64,000 nt of DNA from Silene conica. Taxonomy: Eukaryota; Streptophyta; Magnoliopsida; Caryophyllales; Caryophyllaceae. The stretch covers positions 78,242,861-78,306,860 of the forward strand of contig CM055316.2 in the NCBI GenBank assembly GCA_029255685.2. Reading direction: 5' to 3'. Under the pieces are notes generated by a model, which saw only the letters and a program-made list of their open reading frames with translations, was not told the DNA's origin and did not search any database. Within the stretch, counting starts at the first letter, position 1. Each line of letters opens with the position of its first letter. Shown in pieces: positions 15,201 to 25,194 of this stretch. A program made the position numbers and the translations under genes.

Positions 15201-18200
15201 TACCCTGAGAAATGGAGGCTTGCCACCAATGGCTTGTTTTTTGGATGATCTATGAAGTGAAGCGCCCATTTTTCCCCTGAAAGCCAGTCAATAACAGATT
15301 AACGCCATAGACAAACTATAAAATAAGAAATTAAACACAGACAAATATAGCAAAAAAACCACAAAGAGCATATTGTGCCATAGCATCTCCGGGAAAAAAA
15401 ATACATAACTCGTAAGAATCAAATGTTTGAAGAGACAGACTACAAATACCATTTAGCAACTGAGTTCTCCGCACTTCCATCCATTCCAGGCCCAGTATCA
15501 AATACGGATACTATATCATCATTAATGTCGATACTGCAATATAAATTTAACGCATTTTTCAGGTAACCAATAACAAACTGTTGAAGAGAAACCATAGACT
15601 AAAGGATACAAGCATTTGTCATTTTAGGAAACTACGCCTGATACATTAAAGCTGAATCGTGAGGCAAAGGCCATGAAGGCGTCAAGAAACAATATGCAAA
15701 AAGTCAGACATGAACTTGCAGGATATATTGGACGATATGAATTTTAATATACAAAAGGAGAATAATCAATAACTACGAAGTAGCTTTTGGTGAAAGACCA
15801 GAGTAGAGCCAGTGTGACCGAAGGTCACGGGTTCGAATGCTGACAACCTCAAAAACACGAAGTGGAAACCCAGTACACGGTATGGGGAGCCTGTGCAAAC
15901 TGGTCTCTTCAAGCTCAACGGACATTTGAGTGAGGGAGCGTATTAGGAATATTAATAAGGTTTTGGTTGAGATGGTTCATCTATCAAATACTTGACTACA
16001 TAAGACTTGTGTTGCATGGCTACGCTGTATCCAATTTTATATCATGCATTTCATAGATTAATGAACAAGAACACGTGCTTGACCAGACAGTACAAATAAA
16101 TTGTATGCAAAAAGAAAACTACTAAGCAAAAGCAATGACATGAATTTGCTCATTCTCAAACAGCAGCCACCTCAAAATCACTAAACATGGTGATTAGCCC
16201 CAAAATAACAGAGATTTCGAATGATAACTAACAAATTAACTAATACCTTATCAGCTTCCTATCACCTTTGTTGTTAGACCACACTGCCTGCAAAGAATTA
16301 TCCTGTAAAGGAAGTATGAGTTATTGTGAATTGCTACACTACAATCAAAAGTGACTCATATAACAGCCTGATTCCACAATGCACCCTCAAAACACTCAGC
16401 TACTCACAATCAAGTCGGCTAGAGCTGTCTCAAATGTGTAATCATCTGGAAGCTCATACAACAAATCTGTGTCTGGTGTCAAATCCCACATATTCTGGCA
16501 AGCAGAAAAAGAAACAAAATTAAACAGTTACAATTCAACAACAACATCACTAGGGTGCCTACACTGGCTCCCGCCTATGTTGGGGCAGCTGTACACAATA
16601 CTGCCCATGTATTACCCATAATAGGAATATTAATAATAGTTAGGCCTCAACCATTATCTTAAGGTTTTGGTTGAGATGGTTCATTTATGATGGTATCAGA
16701 GCCTGTGTAACCGAAGGTCACGTGTTCGAATTCTGACAACTTCAAAACCCCTCAAAAACACGAAGTGGAAACCCAGCACACGGTATAGGGGAGTCTGTGC
16801 AAATTAACCACTCTTCAAGCCCAACGGCCATTTGAGTGAGGGAGCGTAATAGGAATATTAATAATAGTTGGGCCTCAACCATTACCTTAAGGTTTTGGTT
16901 GAGATGGTTCATATACCACGCCAGAATCAACATGCTACTTCACGATACATGAAGCATAAAGACTTTAATGAGCTATGTTGTTTATCCAAACATAATTAAA
17001 AGACAGGGAATAGGTTGTCTTAGCCCCCATTAAAAATCTAAATGACAGTTCTCAACACAACAACAATACAAAATATCAGGAAACTTTAGTCTAAAAACTA
17101 CACAAACCTGGAATGAATCAACAGAATGTCCAGCACCATCCTGCGCCAGAGAAAAAAGCATTGCCAAATAAGTAAGACTTGTAAGAGTCTCTCTTCTCTT
17201 ATTTAGCCGGCACTTTTTACGTTTAAAATACAGATTTGATGCGAAACCAATCAACCATCAATCATCAACCACACAATCCAATAACTCGCAATTGAGAGGA
17301 AACTAGAGACAACCATACTATTTAGTATTTACTAATAATTTACATTTCAGTCCATGCAATCCAACATGGAAGGATCCAATCCTAAACCAGGCCACTCAAG
17401 CACAAGTTCAATATGTCATATATGATCGACATTGGAACGACCATAGCTTGCAATTCAATTTGAAGGGTACTCTTCAACAATTTAGAGTTTCAAGTCTACA
17501 AACCGATTGTCTAGGGTTACAGACTCAGAGTTCGAGTCTATAACCCTAGACAATCAGCAAATACCAACAACATTTTTAAGTCTAGTACTCCATAATCCAA
17601 AAACAATGATTTAACAATTTCTCAAACAAAAAGTGTAAACTTCAACCCACAAAAGCACTCATGATCCAAAAACAATGATTAACAATTGCTCAAACAAAAC
17701 AGATACCGATACCGCCTATCAACAAAATCTCCCAAAAACATAAATTAATTATAAAGACAAAAACAAACTAAATAAATAAACAAAGGAAACAATATTAAAT
17801 TGTTAAACCTCTACAAGTCTACAACATAAAAAAAAAAATAAAAAATAATCATCACAAAACAAAAACAGTCGCATTTCATGACTAAAGGAGGCAACTTTAC
17901 TCAAAAACATTACACTTAAAACGGATATAACCGTCTCGATTACTCAAAAACAAAGCACTAGTGTTAAAAACAACAAAAATGTTAAAAGGGTACTTACAAA
18001 AAGCCTCAAAAAATGAATTTTATTAGGCTTAAACTTATCATAACAAACATCACCCCTAATCTTCATCCCAAAACCATCTTCTAAGTACAATTCCTTACTA
18101 CTCCACAATATCTTTCTTTTAGAATTAACACAACTCTCAACATTACTAGTTTGCTTTAAGATTAAATTACATTTTTCCTTAACTTTTTCAACAAATGTTG

Positions 18201-18351
18201 CTAATGACATAAATTTATTAACTGGGTTCCGTTTAATTACTTGTACATTTAAACCATTTGGTAAAAGAACTTGAAATCTGTAAACTTTATCATCATTTTC
18301 ATCATTTTTGGTCGAAAATTTTCTCTTGTCGGCAGAATTATTGCCCTCCAT
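272..18351 (-). CDS. GMI1: GMI1-like GHKL ATPase / SMC flexible hinge-domain protein
   Basis: By family, GMI1 and related proteins (GHKL ATPase plus SMC hinge, like animal SMCHD1 and plant DMS3) act on chromatin, and Arabidopsis GMI1 is induced by DNA damage. The 39 exons read, 5' to 3': 18351-17998, 17140-17108, 16494-16408, 16302-16247, 15533-15450, 15276-15204, 14116-14061, 13970-13859, 13725-13657, 13027-12944, 12791-12747, 11984-11849, 11735-11683, 11417-11289, 10728-10638, 10526-10492, 10294-10225, 10126-9944, 9765-9520, 9344-9328, 9227-9141, 8772-8656, 8408-8091, 8030-7894, 6890-6713, 6623-6515, 6409-6315, 6177-6079, 5803-5737, 5210-5125, 5030-4752, 4534-4346, 3997-3815, 3703-3548, 3058-2932, 2445-2232, 1805-1638, 1544-1218, 572-272. 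They sum to 5250 nt (1749 aa) with no stop. The GHKL N-box ETALADLIDNS lies near residue 155, FDTGPGMD near 188-195, and the glycine-rich lid motif GMFGYGG follows. The last five exons give a coiled coil and the SMC hinge, ending in a second lysine/glutamine-rich coil. The start is the first ATG in exon 1. One intron uses a GC donor. Edges are by eye. Confidence 0.9.
3208..3496 (-). mobile_element. Complete TRIM retrotransposon in GMI1 intron 34
   Basis: The element is 289 bp with two direct terminal repeats of about 75 bp. They face minus in this window and read TGATAGATGAACCATCTC here. A reverse-complement primer-binding site (GGCTCTGATACCA, matching initiator tRNA-Met) abuts one repeat. 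A 5-bp target duplication AGATC lies at 3203-3207 and 3497-3501. The internal part includes a GGTTCGAATCC-like box. There is no coding capacity. The related pseudogene has an empty site at the same place. Confidence 0.85.
4622..4709. mobile_element. Short Stowaway-type MITE in GMI1 intron 31
   Basis: The 88-bp element is bounded by TA dinucleotides. Its terminal inverted repeats are of the CTCCCTCCGT class; the right end CGGAGGGAG is intact and the left end CTCTTTCTGTC is diverged. It lies between exons 31 and 32. TA target and end motif place it with Tc1/mariner MITEs. Confidence 0.65.
5335..5395. mobile_element. Stowaway MITE fragment
   Basis: The sequence from the TA near 5335 (ending in CAATTGTTGTCCTTTGGTTTT and the following AAAGACCAAGGAAAG) closely matches the left half of the intact copy at 13265-13470. 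No matching right terminus follows, so this is a truncated copy in the GMI1 intron between exons 29 and 30. Confidence 0.5.
7015..7550. mobile_element. Stowaway-like element disrupted by a TRIM
   Basis: TA-flanked terminal inverted repeats begin with CTCCTTCCATTC on the left and end with GTGGGACGGAGGGAG on the right. The interior is interrupted by the TRIM at 7302-7438. The whole block sits in the long GMI1 intron between exons 24 and 25. Without the TRIM the element would be about 395 bp, long for a Stowaway, so other sequence may also have entered. Confidence 0.6.
7302..7438 (+). mobile_element. Internally deleted TRIM (LTR-PBS-LTR)
   Basis: Two terminal repeats of the same family as 3208-3496 are separated by little more than the primer-binding site TGGTATCAGAGC. 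A perfect 5-bp target duplication ATTTC flanks it at 7297-7301 and 7439-7443. The usual internal region of about 150 bp is missing. It is nested in the Stowaway-like element at 7015-7550. Confidence 0.8.
13265..13470. mobile_element. Stowaway MITE in GMI1 intron 9
   Basis: A 206-bp TA-flanked element. Its left end is CTCCCACCTTCCTGGTCA and its right end TGACCGGGACGGAGGGAG; these are inverted repeats of each other over about 18 bp. It has no coding capacity. Confidence 0.85.
15790..15987 (+). mobile_element. 5'-truncated TRIM in a GMI1 intron
   Basis: The internal region (GGTCACGGGTTCGAA, then a purine-rich stretch ending GAGTGAGGGAGCG) is followed by a shortened 3' terminal repeat ending GGTTCATCTATCA. 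The 5' repeat is missing. It lies between exons 4 and 5 of the GMI1-like gene. Confidence 0.75.
16614..16916 (+). mobile_element. Near-complete TRIM in a GMI1 intron
   Basis: Both terminal repeats (starting TAATAGGAATATTAATAATAG), the primer-binding site TGGTATCAGAGCC and the polypurine stretch GAGTGAGGGAGCG before the 3' repeat are visible. Flanks TACCC and TACCA may be a decayed 5-bp duplication. It lies between exons 2 and 3 of the GMI1-like gene. Confidence 0.8.
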
Positions 18352-18571
18352 TTTTAAAGTTTTGTACTAAAAAAAGTTCAAAAGATTGAATTTTGAGAAA
18401 AAAAAACCCAGAAATTTTATACTAAAAATGGAAATGTGAAGAAGTTTAAAAGAAGACTATGCTGACATGAAATATGAAGAGACGTTCAGTGGACACTTTG
18501 ACAGTTGGTGCTAAAAGGGAGGCGTATGTTAGTGGGAATTTTGAAGAGTTTGCTACAGTACACTACTAATG

Positions 18572-18790
18572 TCCGGTTCTTTTCAGCTGAAACGAGCTGA
18601 ATTGAACAAACCAGTAGAGTTTAATTGAACTAAATTGAGTGGAACTGAGCTGGGTGAATTTAGTTGAATTAAAAGTTACTTTTGTGAAGAGATTAATTGA
18701 AAATAATTGATTGAACGTAAATAAAATTAACGGAATAAAACCAACAAAAATTGAAAGGAGCTGAAATTAAGTCAAAAAGAACAGGGCCTA
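18572..18790. mobile_element. MITE of the GTTCTTTT-end family, copy 1
   Basis: About 220 bp. It starts GGTTCTTTTCAGCTGAAACG and ends AAAAAGAACAGGGCC, so the termini are inverted repeats. The inside is rich in repeated GAATTGAA/GAGCTGAA words. Related copies occur at 54367-54596, around 61400-62155, and inverted at 62405-62575. Confidence 0.7.
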
Positions 18791-18893
18791 ATTGCATGTT
18801 TAAGACGGACCTATTCGTTTTAATAATGACCCGTCAAATAGGTGTCAAACCAATATACTTCGTACTTTTTTGACAATGAAACAAGTGAGAGAA

Positions 18894-19086
18894 CACAGAT
18901 TCTTATTTGCAACGGCACTATCCGTCGCAAGCTTGTGACGAATATTGTTTGCTCTCACAAAATACCCACTTTTTCTCTCTCTCCAACACTATTCACGTGG
19001 TCCCCTCTCTGCACTAACTCATTTTTTTATCCATTTTATCTCACAAAATATCCGTTACAAATGGTGACCCGTCGCAAGCAAGACTT
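18894..19086 (-). mobile_element. GTGACGG-end MITE, copy 1 (inverted)
   Basis: About 190 bp. Read on the minus strand it begins AAGTCTTGCTTGCGACGGG and ends GCAAATAAGAATCTGTG, as the three other local copies do on the plus strand. There is no coding capacity; the reading frames in it are shadows. Confidence 0.7.
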
Positions 19087-19472
19087 ATTAGAGAGAGAAA
19101 GGGAAAGAAAATGGATCCCCTCATAAATAATGTCACTCGTATAAAGTGAGAGAACCATATTCGTCTTCAGTTTGTGATGACTAGTGTACATCTTCAATGA
19201 GAATTTATGCAAATAATATGATAAGTTGTCTAAAAAATGCTCAAAAATTATTCTCATTACGATATACTTTGTCTTTACCGTGTTATAGATAAAACGAATG
19301 CTCCGTCTTTGTAGATAAAACGAATACCCGGACTTTAGCGAAACGTACCGATTTTCCAGTGGGTGGGGTCTACATAGATTTGGCCTTTTGGAAACTATAG
19401 TAAGTTGGAAATGGGGAAATGTGGCTTGGTCACCAAGCAATGAAGAACACAGGACTATAGCCTATAGGACAT

Positions 19473-19675
19473 TAGTAAGTCTTGCTTGCGACGAGTCACC
19501 ATTTGTGACTGATATTTTCTGTGATAAAATGGGTAGAAAATGGGTTAGTGGAGAGAGGGGACCACATAAATAGGGTTGGAGAAAGAGAAAAAGTGGGTAT
19601 TTTGTGAGAGAAAACGGTATCCGTAGCTTGCGACGGATAATGCCGTTGCAAATAAGAATTTGTGTTACATACGAC
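19473..19675 (+). mobile_element. GTGACGG-end MITE, copy 2
   Basis: Starts around TAGTAAGTCTTGCTTGCGACG. ATAGGACAT occurs on both sides (19464-19472 and 19676-19684), a candidate 9-bp target duplication as made by Mutator-type elements. The inner motif TTTTGTGAGAGAAAACGG is shared with the copies at 21111 and 21851. Confidence 0.65.
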
Positions 19676-20750
19676 ATAGGACATAGGATATAAAGGGAGG
19701 ACAAATACTAAGTAAAATGGCACTGTCCGTGTTAAATTGGAGACGAATAGTGTCTCTCTCACATAATATTATACTTTACTATGAGAATAAAGTATTCATC
19801 TTCAATTTGTGATGAATATCGTCACAAGCAAAAGTCGTTGAATAATAAAATGGTAGAAATTCGTTAATTTTAGAAGAAGACGGGTTTATATTTTTTGACG
19901 GTTTTTGTTTTAATTAATCACTCATCTATTGCTAGGCAGCTAGGGTAATTTATAGTCTTGCTTGTGAGTTAGGTGGGAGGGCAAGTGGGAAAATGGAGCA
20001 CCCATGAATGTTGTCACTTGCATATTGTAAGTAGAGCGTTATTTTTTTCAACTTGTGATTGATAATGCCCGTCTTCAATGAGAATTTGTGTTTATATGGG
20101 TTATTTTATCGCGTGAGATCGTGTGATATTGGAACTTCATCACGAAGGGATAAGCAATTTTATACTTCCTCCATTCATATCCAAACTATACATATTTCTT
20201 CTTAATTCATTCATATTCAAACTACCACTGTCCCAATAAAGCAAAAAAAAATGACTAAAGCGTTCTTATGAACACTCTTTATTTACATTAAATGTCATTG
20301 AATAACTCACCGTTAATATACCAAAAAAGCATATTCCTTACTCATAAAGCATCTTACACATCTTACACACTTCTCAATTCTCATAGTACCTTAAGTAATT
20401 TTTTAGAGCAATAGCAATAATAAAACTTTATATAAAGTTCTTCACATGCCACATCAAAATACACCAATTCCAATTTTTAACAACTTTTGTTCACAATAGA
20501 AAAACTTTATATAAAATTCTTAGATTGAAAAAAATTATAAAATAAATAATATTAAATGAGTTTTCACATTTTATAAAGTTATATTAATTGGTTGTCCATT
20601 TTCCAATAGTTAAGAACTTGGTTCTTATTTTAGAACTTGCTTCTTAAAAATAAGAACAAACTTTTAAATGCAATAGAAGAACTATAAAAATAAAGGTCTT
20701 GGTAACAACCCCAATGCTAATAACTTCTTAAAACGGGTGCAAAAAACATA

Positions 20751-21007
20751 CTCCCCCATACATATCCACTTTACACATTTGTTTTTTCACGTTTGCCAAC
20801 GCATGTTTTACGTGCTAAATATCTTTAGCTACGTATTCGCAAAAATTATAAAAGTTAGATATTTTCAATGTATTCGTAAAGACGAATAAAACAAGATCCC
20901 GTATGAATATATTTTATCTTATGTATTAGGAGAAAATTGATACCGAACCTTGATTTGTAAATAGTATACAAAATCCAAATGTGTAATGTGGATATGAATG
21001 GAGGGAG
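20751..21007. mobile_element. Stowaway MITE
   Basis: A 257-bp TA-flanked element with ends CTCCCCCATACATATCCAC and GTGGATATGAATGGAGGGAG. It is clearly related along its length to the copy at 23830-24085 inside the GMI1 pseudogene. Confidence 0.8.
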
Positions 21008-21110
21008 TATATACAGTTATACACTTTGAATATTAATGGAAGAACTATTGAGCAACCAAGCAAGAGATTTGGGTTTGCACTTTGCATGGTCCAAAACAGT
21101 CCGTTTTTCT

Positions 21111-21292
21111 TAAGACGGGTCACCATTTGTGACGGATATTTTGTGAGATAAAATGGATACAAAATGAGTTAGTGGAGAAATGAGACCACATGAATAGTGT
21201 CAGAGAGAGAGAAAAAGTGAGTATTTTGTGAGAGGAAACAATATCCGTCACAAGCTTGCGACGGATAGTGCCGTTGCAAATAAGAATTTGTG
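21111..21292 (+). mobile_element. GTGACGG-end MITE, copy 3
   Basis: Shares GGGTCACCATTTGTGACGG, the TTTTGTGAGATAAAATGG segment and the end GCAAATAAGAATTTGTG with copies 1, 2 and 4. The 5' end is slightly truncated. Confidence 0.65.
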
Positions 21293-21847
21293 GGTCCAAA
21301 ATGACACTATTTTCTTTCCTTGTTGCCAAAAGTATATTCCGTTCAATTCTTTGTTTTCGCTCATTTATTAGCTTAGACACAAAGTACGGAAATAGTACAA
21401 TGCAAGTGGGTTAAATAAACCTAAAGGTGATCCGAACCGATTGTTAATCCGTCATTGATATAAGACTAAAATAAACCGACGCTATGGTGACTTTTATAAA
21501 CTAAAATTAGTTTAGCTAAATGACAACTCAAATTGGTAAAATAATCGGCAAAATTGATGAAAGAATAAATTCACGAGCCAAACCCAGCAAAACCCAGTGC
21601 AAACCCGATAAATTATAAATTATCCACCAAATTGATAATGACACCATTAAAAAAAAAGAGCCTAATGATGTCCTGACTCGATAATTACCCGGCAGGTTTC
21701 TTGAAATGACCGGATGAGTCGACTCAACAATGATCCGAATCCAACCGAACTTGACCCAAAATTGGATGATATTTAACCCGTCATTGTAAGATGAATATTG
21801 TGCAGTTGCTGAGAGACCCAACTGATTTCAAGAGTATCAACCAAAAT

Positions 21848-22050
21848 AGTAAGTCTTGCTTGTGACGGGTCACCATTTGTGACAGGTATTTTGTGAGATA
21901 AAATGGATACAAAATGAGTTAGTGAAGAAAGGGACCACATGAAAAGTGTCAGAGGGAGAGAGAAAAAGTGGGTATTTTGTGAGAGAAAACGGTATTCATC
22001 GACCGTCACAGGCTTGTGACGGATACCGCCGTCACAAATGAGTATTTGTG
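21848..22050 (+). mobile_element. GTGACGG-end MITE, copy 4
   Basis: Starts TAGTAAGTCTTGCTTGTGACG and ends GTCACAAATGAGTATTTGTG. Flanking CAACCAAAA and CAACCAAAT could be a 9-bp duplication with one mismatch. It is the best preserved copy: the terminal inverted repeat around TTGTGACGG is readable on both ends. Confidence 0.7.
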
Positions 22051-23454
22051 CAACCAAATTAAGACGACCTGGGGATGGTCTTAGAGAATAAAGAATGCTC
22101 ATTTTTTTCCTTAAGTCTCCTGAGTTGCAACCTGCAACAACAACAACAGCAGCAGCAGCAAGCAGGAAATAGTAGAAGAAGAATTCTCACTGTGTATCAA
22201 ATAAGTCCGGAATACAAATAAGTTCCTCTCCAATAGATCTACATAATCTAGCAACACTATGTACAACAATATTACCCCCTGCTACTCGACGCGATCTCTT
22301 TGTATATGAGACGGTCTCACTGTGTATCAAATAATAACCGTCCAATGTAAGTTACAGTGTTGCACCAAAATATACTTGTGCTCCAATAGGCAATAGCTAG
22401 AGACCTGGACTATCGAGGTTTACCAGGAATAGGCGATGACGATTGTTGTGACATTTTCTTCGCTGCGAGTGAATTGAGATAAGAAGCCTTTTTGTTTCCT
22501 GAAACTCAAGCAAGTCTTCGTTCCTTTGCCGGGTTAAGTAAGTGATGGTTTTCTTCAGTATGCTCAACTCTACTTTTTTCTCTTCAATTTGCTGCTGCTG
22601 CTGCTTCTTTTTCACTATTTCTTCAACCTATTTTATACTACTTGCTGTTACACAAAATCGGACTACTCGATTTTTCTCTGCAATGACAGGAAAATGCACT
22701 GTGCACACTGCACATCCCTGAAAGCGAAAATAACGAGATGTTCAGTAAACTGCATAAATTTCGGGTGAGTGAACCCAAGCTTTACCTTAAAATGAAGATA
22801 GTAACATTGCCAGAGTGACATGAGAATTGCACTATACTCCTAGCCACTTACACTAGCCATGAACTACTAAATTGAGCTGATTCTCAGATGAAGACGTGAA
22901 GTTATGCACACGGCCATATGCGTGATGATCTTCCACCTGATGCGCATCAAAATTTAGTTTCGAAGAGACTCAGACAATATACAAAGATGACATTGACTTT
23001 CCTTACTACTTCAAGACATATAAATAAGTCACTGTCTCTGAAACATGTCACAAGTTCTGAAATTAAGGACTTAAGCTCAAGTTTGTACTTCTCCGGCATT
23101 GTTATAACAGCATTTGAGCAACAAACAACGACCAACATTTCTTGACGACAAAATCAACTTAGGATAATAAAAATGGGATGAAAGTATTACATTTCAGATT
23201 CCCTGCGCAATTGTCAAGGATTATTTATATAAACAAAAAATCACATTACCGGCTAAGGTTGAGACTCTTGAGAGTCGGAGCAGTCCCAATTAGTGCAACT
23301 AATCCAACCTCGTCATCCATAAGACCATAAACATAGAGTACCGATCCCTCAAAGACAAATCTCTTGAAACGCAGTTGTACAAAGCCGCTGCTGACTCCGT
23401 CTTATTCTCTATTTTCTCCTTCCCAGCCTCTTCTAGAAACATGCAGTATGTCAC

Positions 23455-23500
23455 TGATACTGATACTGATACTGATACTGATACCGATACTGGCACTGGC
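23455..23500. repeat. Hexanucleotide microsatellite (GATACT)n
   Basis: About five tandem units of GATACT and close variants within the exon-36 copy of the pseudogene. The parent exon has only CCAGTATCACTATCAATGG here, so the repeat expanded after duplication. Confidence 0.85.
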
Positions 23501-23829
23501 AATTTATAGCCAACAAATAATAAAAAGGCTGACAATGATCAACCTAATAACACCATAATACTGATTCTATTCGTTGATTTTTGCAAGCATATCTATATAG
23601 TATATACTGCCTGGATAGATCAGTAAACTCGAGGTTATAGAGGATTTCTACATATACAAACTCGTACCAGTAAGTCATCCAACGCACATAGCACTATAGC
23701 AGTGATTTGCTTGTATAACCTAGGGTAAAAGGATCTACACAGGTAACATGTGATCATCATGCTTGTCATTTAAATCATAAAATTTCGCCGGAGTATGTGC
23801 AGGGTTTTGCTGTAAAGAGAAGATAAATA

Positions 23830-24085
23830 CTCCCTCGTTCAAATCCACACTACATGTTTGCTTTCTCACGTTTGTCAACGCAGTTTTACATGGTAAATAT
23901 CTTTAGCTACCTATTTGCAAAAATTATAAGCGTTTGATATTTTCAATGTACTCGTAAAGACGAATCAAACAAGACCCCACATGAATATATTTTCTCTTAC
24001 GAATTAGGAGGAAGTTGAAATTGAAAGTTCACTTTTGAATAGTGTACAAAATAGAAACATGCAGTGTGGATTTGAACGAAGGTAG
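23830..24085. mobile_element. Stowaway MITE inside the GMI1 pseudogene
   Basis: A 256-bp TA-flanked element with ends CTCCCTCGTTCAAATCC and GGATTTGAACGAAGGTAG. The TA duplication is at 23828-23829 and 24086-24087. The parent gene has an uninterrupted TAAGTAACA at 3722-3730. Confidence 0.85.
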
Positions 24086-24345
24086 TAAGTAACACAGACT
24101 GCATACAACAAATCTTTGGTAAAAGAACTTTTATATTACAGTCTAGCTTATCTTCAAATAGAATAGAAAATTAGCTTACAGTATTTTTGGAATCTTCTGG
24201 ATTTTCTGTCAATACTACTCTTTCAGATGGAGTCGCCAGATTCTCGAACATAAGAGCTTCAGGATGATCCATGAAATTGCCTTCAGATGTCGTCTTTGGA
24301 TCTGAAGTCCGAGAGGAAAACGAAAAGATACATTCCTGTATAAGT

Positions 24346-25194
24346 AAGTACACATGACGGTTTAGTTAACCACGACCACAAGTCCACAACAGAAGACACA
24401 ATCTTTCTTTTGTGAGCCGGAATCTTCCAACACCAACGCAGAGGACAAACAAGAGTTTCAGAAGTTTTCATGATTCCGAGTTTGGTGTTAAAGGAACTGA
24501 TAGAATACTCCCAACATATCCTCATGATTCCGATACTAGCACTTGCAAGTTACTCCATTATTCTCCTTGCTTCTGAAATACTGCTAGAACTCCAACCCTC
24601 GACGATCAACAAATACCAACAGAATATCTGAAGTGTAGTAGTTCTTTGAAACTACATATATACCACCTAGCTACAAACTAGCTACAAACTGTTTCCTACA
24701 TATTACTTACATTTGAGACGACGGGGAATTCTTTCTGAATGAATCCGCCACCAAAGCCACCTCTTACATCCCTTCTCAAATCAACGACCGTATCAACAAA
24801 GTGTATCTGCACAAATCATCATCATTCGATTAAACGGGTTAATGAGATTATTAGGAAACAAGTTGGAAATGAAGCTCCCTACGGACATCATGATACGTTT
24901 GTTAGAAGGCCACGCAAGTTAAATGATGTTGTATAAACAAGGTATCTTAAACATCACTTAACTAGTTTGATTAGTGGCATAACATTTGTGGACGAAGCCG
25001 TAAAAAGCACGCAGTTGTAGAAAATGAACCAAGGGGGAACCAACCTAGTTTAAAGTTTCAGATATGTTAACAATTACAGGCCATTACATACTAAGTACTG
25101 TTTTCGAATGCTACAGCTAGCTTTTTCTACCTGCAATTGCCAAATAGCAAAAGTTATCTATCATCTATTACATTTACATGCATGCCATACAAGG
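24346..25194. other. Intergenic region between pseudogene and PMD gene
   Basis: The part from 24346 to about 24620 still resembles intron or exon-32-side sequence of the GMI1-like gene. A plus-strand reading frame at 24739-24936 is not recognised and has no supporting context. Nothing else is seen. Confidence 0.4.

Larger units (their letters stand above)
18352..22395. other. Intergenic MITE-rich region upstream of the GMI1-like gene
   Basis: No gene is visible. The region must hold the GMI1-like promoter next to 18351. It is otherwise filled by several small elements, listed separately, and AT-rich sequence. At 20400-20740 there is an AT-rich stretch with self-complementary ACTTTATATAAAG motifs that looks like another diverged MITE. 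Confidence 0.6.
22396..24345 (-). pseudogene. Broken partial duplicate of the GMI1-like 3' region
   Basis: In the same orientation and order as the functional gene, this stretch matches its last exons. An exon-39 match lies at 22396-22720 (ending in the shared LDSPGL stop), exon 37 at about 22950-23130, exon 36 at about 23255-23475, exon 34 at about 23700-23815 and exon 33 at about 24178-24335. Exons 35 and 38 are not visible. Intron sequence is also conserved, so it arose by DNA duplication, not by retrocopying. Lesions seen: a TAG stop in the exon-39 copy just before VEEIVKKK, an insertion of 7-8 nt near 23310-23320 that shifts the frame of the exon-36 copy, and an internal deletion in the exon-34 copy. 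A Stowaway MITE sits between the exon 33 and 34 copies. Transcription cannot be judged from sequence. Confidence 0.88.

Noticed and set aside
15800-15840. GGTTCGAATCC box as a tRNA gene
   Set aside because: No tRNA fold or A box at the right spacing; the word belongs to the TRIM interior.
18842-19762. Several 60-134 residue frames on both strands
   Set aside because: They fall in GTGACGG-type MITEs and change with copy; no protein signal.
24739-24936. 65-residue plus-strand reading frame between pseudogene and PMD gene
   Set aside because: Some protein-like composition but no family match, no neighbouring exons and no conserved context.
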